A DNA stretch of 18,678 nt from Myxococcales bacterium. Its GTDB lineage: Bacteria > Myxococcota > UBA796 > SXON01. The stretch covers positions 1 through 18,678 of the forward strand of contig SHYX01000067.1 of the NCBI GenBank assembly GCA_009692585.1, in the 5' to 3' direction. Both the position numbers and the translations under genes were made by a program. The notes below the pieces were generated by a model. It saw only the letters and a program-made list of their open reading frames with translations. It ran no database searches and was not told the origin of the DNA. This document shows, piece by piece, positions 14,379-18,678 of this stretch; the stretch's first letter is position 1; every line of letters starts with the position of its first letter.

Positions 14379-16765
14379 GCCGGGTGCGCGGGTGCGCCCG
14401 GGCCCTGGCGGCGATCTTCGCGCCGCTGGCGCTCCTTGGGGCCCTGGGTGCGGTGCTCACCCGCCCCGATCCGCCCAGCACGGCCTCGCTCGGCGTCGTC
14501 GCGCAGGGCCTGGAGCGGCGCATCGAGGGCGGCGCCGACGTCGTGCTCCTTGGGAACTCCAAGGTCGGCTCGGACGTCGATCCGGTCGCGATCGCGGCCC
14601 TGTTTCCGGGCGGCGCAGAGGTCGTCGCCCTCAACGCGAACGGGACGGGGATGCCGGTCTGGTACACGACGCTGCACGACCGCGTCTACGCCAACGGACA
14701 CCGGCCGCGGCTGGTGATCGTGTACGGCTCCCTGGTCATCATGGCGCAGGCGAAGTTGCAGAACGCCGGGCAGCAGGCGCAGCTTGCCGCGCACGTCAGC
14801 GCGCCGATCCCGGTGCTGGACGAAAAGGTGTACGGCGCCGCGTTTGCGGACGCGCGCGTTCAGCGTGCGCTGCGCCGGCGCGGCGAATGGCGCACCAACC
14901 TGACCGACAGCATCCGGGATGCGGCCGTCGGGTTCCTGCTGGGGCGTGATGACCCGGCGGCGGCGTTGGCCGCGGTCTTCGACAACGACGCGAATCAGAA
15001 GCTCGCCGCGCGTCGGATCACCCCCTACGTCGAGCCTGACGACGCCGACGCCGCGGCGGGACAGCACCTCGCCGACACGTTGATCCCCGACCTCGTGGAG
15101 CTCGCCTACGCCCACGGTGCACAGGTGCTCTTTGTCCGCTCCCCCCTTCCGTCGGAACGTCAAGGGAACGACTCCGTCCCGGTGGAGCTGGAGGCCGAGC
15201 TCCTCGCCTACCTCAGCGCCGCCGGGGCGGGGTACCTCGACCTTCGGGACGCCGACCTGAGCGCCGCCGACTATGGCGGCGTGCACCTGTCGCGGGCGGG
15301 CCGGGCGCGCTTCACGCCGCAGCTGGTCGAGGCGCTCAGGGGCGTGGGCGTGGGCTCCGGCGAGCTTGCTCCGGCCGAGCTTCTGGAGGAGCGGGTCCCC
15401 CTGGTGGCGACACGGAAGGGGTCGCCGCCGGCGTTCCCGGCGCTGGCGCCCAAGCCGCTCCCGGCCGGGTGTGCCTGGCAGTCTCGGGTGCGTGGATTCG
15501 AAGCGCTGTCCGATGGTCGGCTCGACGCGGCCGGCTTCGGCGCGGTCTCGCCGCTGCGGGTCCTGCAGGACGCCCGACCCCTACAGCCCCACGCCAGGGT
15601 GGGCGGCGCCGGCTGTACCTCGTCGTCGTACTTCGTCGACGCGCAGATGCGCTTTTCGCCCACCGAGAGCGCCGCCGTCGGCCAGGCTGAGTTCACCCTC
15701 GACCTGAACCCAGATCTCCCCCTGATCGGTCCGCGTGGGGAACAGGCGTGGTGGGTGGCGCCGGGCACCACGCTGACCTTCACCGTGCCGGCGGGCGTCG
15801 TGACGGGCGAACGCCGCGTGCGACTCCAGGCTGCGGTACCCATCGAGGGCGACGCGCCGGCGACGGGGTGGCTCGACGGGGGCAGGCCGACGCCGCTCTT
15901 CAAGGTCGGCGCCGCGGTCGAGGCGGTGCTTCACGCTCCACCGACGGCGGGCGCGTGGTTGGTGTCGGTCGACTCGCCGGCGGACGGGCCCTGGCTTTTG
16001 GTCCAGCGCGTCGTGACCGGAACCCATCGGGAGCCGGTGTTTCTGATCGGTGATGTCGATGTGCCGGTGCGAGTGGACCTGCTCGCGACGCCGGAGTTCA
16101 CCGCCCCACCGCCGTCGCTCTCGACGCCGGCCCGCGCCCCCGAGCCGTTGGACACGCCTGGCCGGTGGAACTGGGAGCTCGGTGCGTCGGGGGTCCCCGG
16201 CTTCGGCGAGGTGTATGAGGCCGCGGGCACCGGCTGCACGCCGTTGGAGGTCCTGCATCACGGCGTTCCGACGGCCGAGACGCTGGGCGCGGACCGCAAG
16301 CCGCTGGTCAAGGTCAGCTACACCGGACGGCGGCTGCGCCTCCAACTGCCCGACGCGGAGCGGCCTACGGCCGACGCCTTCACCCTTCGGCTGTCGCCGG
16401 CGCGACGCTGCGGGGCCAAGGGGCTGTGGTTGTACCCAGGCGACGAGGTGCGGCTGCCCGTGGACGCGGCCGCCCTGCACGGGCTGAGCGCCGGCGCCGA
16501 CGCGCTGGAGTTGGGGGTCACCCGGTTTGCTGCCGACGGGCCGGGCACGCTGCACGCGTCCCTGGCGGCCGATGGGGTCGAGGTGTGGGCGGAAGACTTC
16601 GCGCTCCACTCCTTGCCAATCCCACGACAGGTGCTGCCGACCCCCGTCGGACCGGACACCGTCGACCTGGTGCTGACGCTCCGCAACGACGGCGACGCCT
16701 ATGTCCTCTTGACCACCGCGGCGCTGGTCGAGCCCGCCCGCCCGCCGTTGGGCGCCCACCGATGA
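14375..16765 (+). CDS. Second SGNH-hydrolase-like protein with C-terminal beta modules (paralogue of the preceding gene)
   Basis: The 796-residue protein is built like its upstream neighbour. An N-terminal hydrophobic segment (about 11-29) is followed by an SGNH-like domain. ADVVLLGNSKVGSDVD carries Ser62, with ALNANGTGMPVWY next and ADYGGVHLSRAGRARF at about 298-313. The D-x-x-H Asp is replaced by Gly301, while His304 remains and Asp299 lies two residues further upstream. The domain is longer than in the neighbour (insert at about 145-230). Two C-terminal modules repeat the same markers: VSPLRVLQD...QAWWVAPGTT (about 389-465) and GCTPLEVLHHG...GLWLYPGDEV (about 619-690). The GTG start overlaps the upstream stop by four bases, so translation is coupled. 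It probably works with the MBOAT protein encoded next. It may be a non-catalytic or altered partner of the first paralogue. Confidence 0.75.
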   Translation: MSRVRGCARALAAIFAPLALLGALGAVLTRPDPPSTASLGVVAQGLERRIEGGADVVLLGNSKVGSDVDPVAIAALFPGGAEVVALNANGTGMPVWYTTLHDRVYANGHRPRLVIVYGSLVIMAQAKLQNAGQQAQLAAHVSAPIPVLDEKVYGAAFADARVQRALRRRGEWRTNLTDSIRDAAVGFLLGRDDPAAALAAVFDNDANQKLAARRITPYVEPDDADAAAGQHLADTLIPDLVELAYAHGAQVLFVRSPLPSERQGNDSVPVELEAELLAYLSAAGAGYLDLRDADLSAADYGGVHLSRAGRARFTPQLVEALRGVGVGSGELAPAELLEERVPLVATRKGSPPAFPALAPKPLPAGCAWQSRVRGFEALSDGRLDAAGFGAVSPLRVLQDARPLQPHARVGGAGCTSSSYFVDAQMRFSPTESAAVGQAEFTLDLNPDLPLIGPRGEQAWWVAPGTTLTFTVPAGVVTGERRVRLQAAVPIEGDAPATGWLDGGRPTPLFKVGAAVEAVLHAPPTAGAWLVSVDSPADGPWLLVQRVVTGTHREPVFLIGDVDVPVRVDLLATPEFTAPPPSLSTPARAPEPLDTPGRWNWELGASGVPGFGEVYEAAGTGCTPLEVLHHGVPTAETLGADRKPLVKVSYTGRRLRLQLPDAERPTADAFTLRLSPARRCGAKGLWLYPGDEVRLPVDAAALHGLSAGADALELGVTRFAADGPGTLHASLAADGVEVWAEDFALHSLPIPRQVLPTPVGPDTVDLVLTLRNDGDAYVLLTTAALVEPARPPLGAHR

Positions 16766-18171
16766 CCTTCGTCCAGTGGGAGTTCCTCGCCTTCCTCAGC
16801 GTCGTGTTCACCACGTACTGGGCCATTCCCGGCCGCCGCCTCCAGAACCTCTTCCTCATCGTGGCCTCCGCGGTCTTCTACGGATGGGTCCACCCCTGGT
16901 TTCTGGTGTTGTTGTACGCGTCGGCGCTCATCGACTACGTCGGCGCCCTGGCGATGGTGCGCTACCCCTCGCGCCGGGGGCGTGTCCTCGCCGTCAGCCT
17001 GGCCAGCAACCTCGTCATCCTTGGCTATTACAAATACTTCGACTTCTTCCTGGTCAACGCCGCGGCCCTGTTGACCGCCCTCGGCGTGGAGAACTCGGTC
17101 CGCCCATTGGGGATCCTGCTGCCGGCGGGGATCAGCTTCTACACCTTCCAGTCGATGGCCTACTCGATCGACGTCTACCGGGGTGAGCTGCGCGCCCGCC
17201 GAACCCCGCTGGACTACCTCCTGGCGGTCTCGCTCTTTCCGCACCTCGTCGCCGGCCCGGTCCAGCGCGCCGGCAACCTGCTGTTGCAGGCCGAGACCAA
17301 CCGTCGCTTCGACCTCGGCCGCGTGCAGAGCGGATTTTCCCTGGCGATGTGGGGCCTGTTCAAGAAGGTGGTCGTCGCCGACACCGTGTCGCCGTACGTC
17401 GACAAGATCTTCGGCCTGCGGGACCCGGCGGGTCCGATGATCTGGGCGGCCACGCTGGGTTTTGCAGTCCAGATTCTCGCCGATTTCTCCGGCTACACCG
17501 ACATGGCCCGAGGGGTGGCGCGCATGCTGGGTTTTTCGCTGATGGAGAACTTCAAGAACCCCTACCTCGCGGCGAACCCCTCGGACTTCTGGCGCCGCTG
17601 GCACGTGTCGTTCTCCAGTTGGATCCGCGACTACCTGTTCATTCCCCTCGGTGGGAGTCGGGGCGGATTGTGGGCCACCACCGGAGCCACCTTCGGGGCG
17701 ATGCTGATCTCCGGTCTCTGGCACGGCGCGTCCTGGAACTTCGTGCTCTGGGGGGGCTACCACGCCGTGCTCATCACCGGCTATCGGCTGGTGACCCCGC
17801 GAATTCCGCGGGCGCTGCGCCACGGCCCGCTGGCGCACGCGGCGGCCGTCATCCTGATGTTCGGGTTCACCTGTTTTGGGTGGCTCCTGTTCCGTGAGAC
17901 CGATGGGAGCGCGCTCCTGGGGCACCTGACCCGCTCGCCGGTCGCCGCTTCTGCTGATCAGTGGGTCGCGACGGTGACCATGCTGGCCATCGCCGGGGCC
18001 GCCGCGGTGCCGCTCCTCGTCGGGCTCCTGGTCCAGCGGTGGTTCTGGCCTCGGATGGGGACGTCCGGGTGGGCGCTGCCGCTGCAGACCTCGGTGTGGG
18101 CGCTACTGGCGGCGGCGACCTTCTTCTTCGGGCGGATGAGCACGATGGACTTTATCTATTTTCAGTTCTAA
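16762..18171 (+). CDS. MBOAT family membrane O-acyltransferase (AlgI-like)
   Basis: The 469-residue integral membrane protein belongs to the AlgI/DltB/PatA branch of the MBOAT family. These proteins carry acyl groups, usually acetyl, through the membrane to extracytoplasmic glycans. It begins TFVQWEFLAFLSVVFTTYWA, the typical first segment. Family landmarks follow: GYYKYFDFF (89-97), LPAGISFYTFQSMAYSIDVY (120-139), FPHLVAGPVQRA, DFSGYTDMARGVARMLGF, NPYLAANPSDFWRRWHVSFS with His281 and WIRDYLFIPLGG. The key motif is LISGLWHGASWNFVLWGGYH (315-334) with the conserved His321, which fits the active His of AlgI-type proteins. About 11 hydrophobic segments are visible. The ATG overlaps the preceding stop by four bases. 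No other polysaccharide gene of the expected pathway is adjacent downstream. Confidence 0.93.
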   Translation: MTFVQWEFLAFLSVVFTTYWAIPGRRLQNLFLIVASAVFYGWVHPWFLVLLYASALIDYVGALAMVRYPSRRGRVLAVSLASNLVILGYYKYFDFFLVNAAALLTALGVENSVRPLGILLPAGISFYTFQSMAYSIDVYRGELRARRTPLDYLLAVSLFPHLVAGPVQRAGNLLLQAETNRRFDLGRVQSGFSLAMWGLFKKVVVADTVSPYVDKIFGLRDPAGPMIWAATLGFAVQILADFSGYTDMARGVARMLGFSLMENFKNPYLAANPSDFWRRWHVSFSSWIRDYLFIPLGGSRGGLWATTGATFGAMLISGLWHGASWNFVLWGGYHAVLITGYRLVTPRIPRALRHGPLAHAAAVILMFGFTCFGWLLFRETDGSALLGHLTRSPVAASADQWVATVTMLAIAGAAAVPLLVGLLVQRWFWPRMGTSGWALPLQTSVWALLAAATFFFGRMSTMDFIYFQF

Positions 18172-18186
18172 GCGATAGGCTATTTG

Positions 18187-18224
18187 TTCGACCATATACC
18201 AGCATTTTGTGGTATCGGGTCGAA
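18187..18224. repeat. Imperfect inverted repeat behind the MBOAT gene
   Basis: TTCGACC (18187-18193) pairs with GGTCGAA (18218-18224), and ATACCA (18196-18201) pairs with TGGTAT (18210-18215). A two-base internal mismatch separates the two stems, and the loop is GCATTTTG. This 38-base structure lies in an AT-richer patch 16 bases after the MBOAT stop and 46 bases before the recombinase-like gene. It could end the acylation operon, although no T-run follows, or be a binding or crossover site of the recombinase. The pairing is seen; the role is inference. Confidence 0.5.
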
Positions 18225-18258
18225 AGCAAACCCCACAGGCACCCCACATCGGGGACCA

Positions 18259-18264
18259 GGGAGG
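18259..18264 (+). promoter_or_regulatory. Ribosome binding site of the recombinase-like gene
   Basis: GGGAGG at 18259-18264 lies five bases before ATG 18270. It is one of the strongest Shine-Dalgarno sequences in the window and supports the start of the following gene. Confidence 0.6.
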
Positions 18265-18269
18265 CTCAG

Positions 18270-18678
18270 ATGGCATCCGCATCGATCGAAGACAAGGGCG
18301 GCGGGAAGTGGCGGGTGCGCTGGCGCGTGGACGGGGACTGGAGACCGCGGGAGGTCACGGTCGACGGGAGTGCAGAGGACGCCCAAGCGTACCGACTGGA
18401 TGTGATCCGCGACCTGAGGCGCATCGGGCGAAGTGGGCCCCGCCCGCCAACCTCATCGACGGAATGCTCGCAGCGATCACGTCTTGGGTCGCCGACGGGC
18501 TCAGCGCGTCGAGTGCAGGAACGTACAAAGACGCCGTGAGGTTCTGCGCCGAGGCCATCCACGAAGTCACCGGTATCCCTACGACGCAGCCGCTTCCGGT
18601 CGCTCTCCTCTCGCGCCCGCTCTTCGACGCGCTCAAGCCCGTACTCGCACGACGCGGAGAAACGGCGCCGCGCGCCTA
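18270..18678 (+). pseudogene. Tyrosine recombinase/phage-integrase-like gene, N-terminal part, frame-disrupted and cut by the window
   Basis: From ATG 18270 the first 51 or so codons resemble an integrase arm-DNA-binding domain: ASIEDKGGGKWRVRWRVDGD, then W-R-P-R-E-V-T-V-D-G and an A-Y-R-L-D-V-I-R-D-L helix. In this frame the sequence then turns into Arg/Pro/Ser-rich nonsense and stops at 18537-18539. Moving to the -1 frame near 18425-18431 gives KWAPPANLIDGMLAAITSWV, ADGLSASSAGTYKDAVRFCA and LFDALKPVLARRGETAPRA. This is the type of helical core-binding (SAM-like) domain expected next, and it stays open to the window end. The catalytic R-H-R-Y domain would lie beyond. A one-base loss in a relic, a sequencing error, or a re-start at ATG 18464 are all possible. 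Confidence 0.55.

Overview
This is an 18.7 kb window of very GC-rich DNA. It has long, spurious antisense reading frames, many GTG and TTG starts, and several secreted lipoproteins. Gene style suggests a myxobacterium-like (Myxococcota or former Deltaproteobacteria) genome. Signs of this are a lipoprotein with a MYXO-CTERM-like C-terminal tail, lipoproteins whose mature N-terminus reads C-x-x-Y-x-L, and FG-GAP and Asp-box type surface proteins. The organism is inferred from gene style only.

Layout. The window opens with the C-terminal end of histidinol dehydrogenase (hisD). A 326 bp internally deleted IS5-type element with matching terminal inverted repeats lies directly behind its stop. After about 370 bp without a recognisable gene comes a lipoprotein with Ig-like repeats (979-2067), then a decayed FG-GAP lipoprotein gene (2212-2690). 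A TrmA/RumA-type RNA methyltransferase converges on it from the minus strand (2717-3676). From 3817 to 10036 there is a closely packed plus-strand run: PRC-barrel protein, lipoprotein with an Asp-rich linker and propeller-like body, beta-class DNA methyltransferase, GatB/YqeY-type protein, AccC-like biotin carboxylase, polytopic membrane protein (possibly GT-C), and a TGS1-like RNA methyltransferase. Next come gcvT and gcvH of the glycine cleavage system. Fossil coding fragments lie on the minus strand upstream of gcvT and downstream of gcvH.

The most system-like part is 12312-18171: three plus-strand genes joined by 4-base stop/start overlaps. Two are large, related proteins with an SGNH-hydrolase-like N-terminal domain and two C-terminal beta-type modules each. 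The third is an AlgI-like MBOAT membrane acyltransferase. By analogy with AlgI/AlgJ/AlgX and similar systems, the likely job is moving acyl (probably acetyl) groups across the membrane onto an exported glycan. The second SGNH protein lacks the Asp of its D-x-x-H motif, so one catalytic and one binding or adaptor partner is a reasonable hypothesis.

The right end carries a 38-base imperfect inverted repeat in locally AT-rich DNA, then the start of a tyrosine-recombinase-like gene. That gene needs a reading-frame change to join its arm-binding and core-binding regions, and it runs off the window. Five decayed or frame-disrupted genes sit in or beside the gaps between intact genes, so the spaces here are largely gene remnants. 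I see no tRNA, rRNA, CRISPR array or convincing riboswitch.
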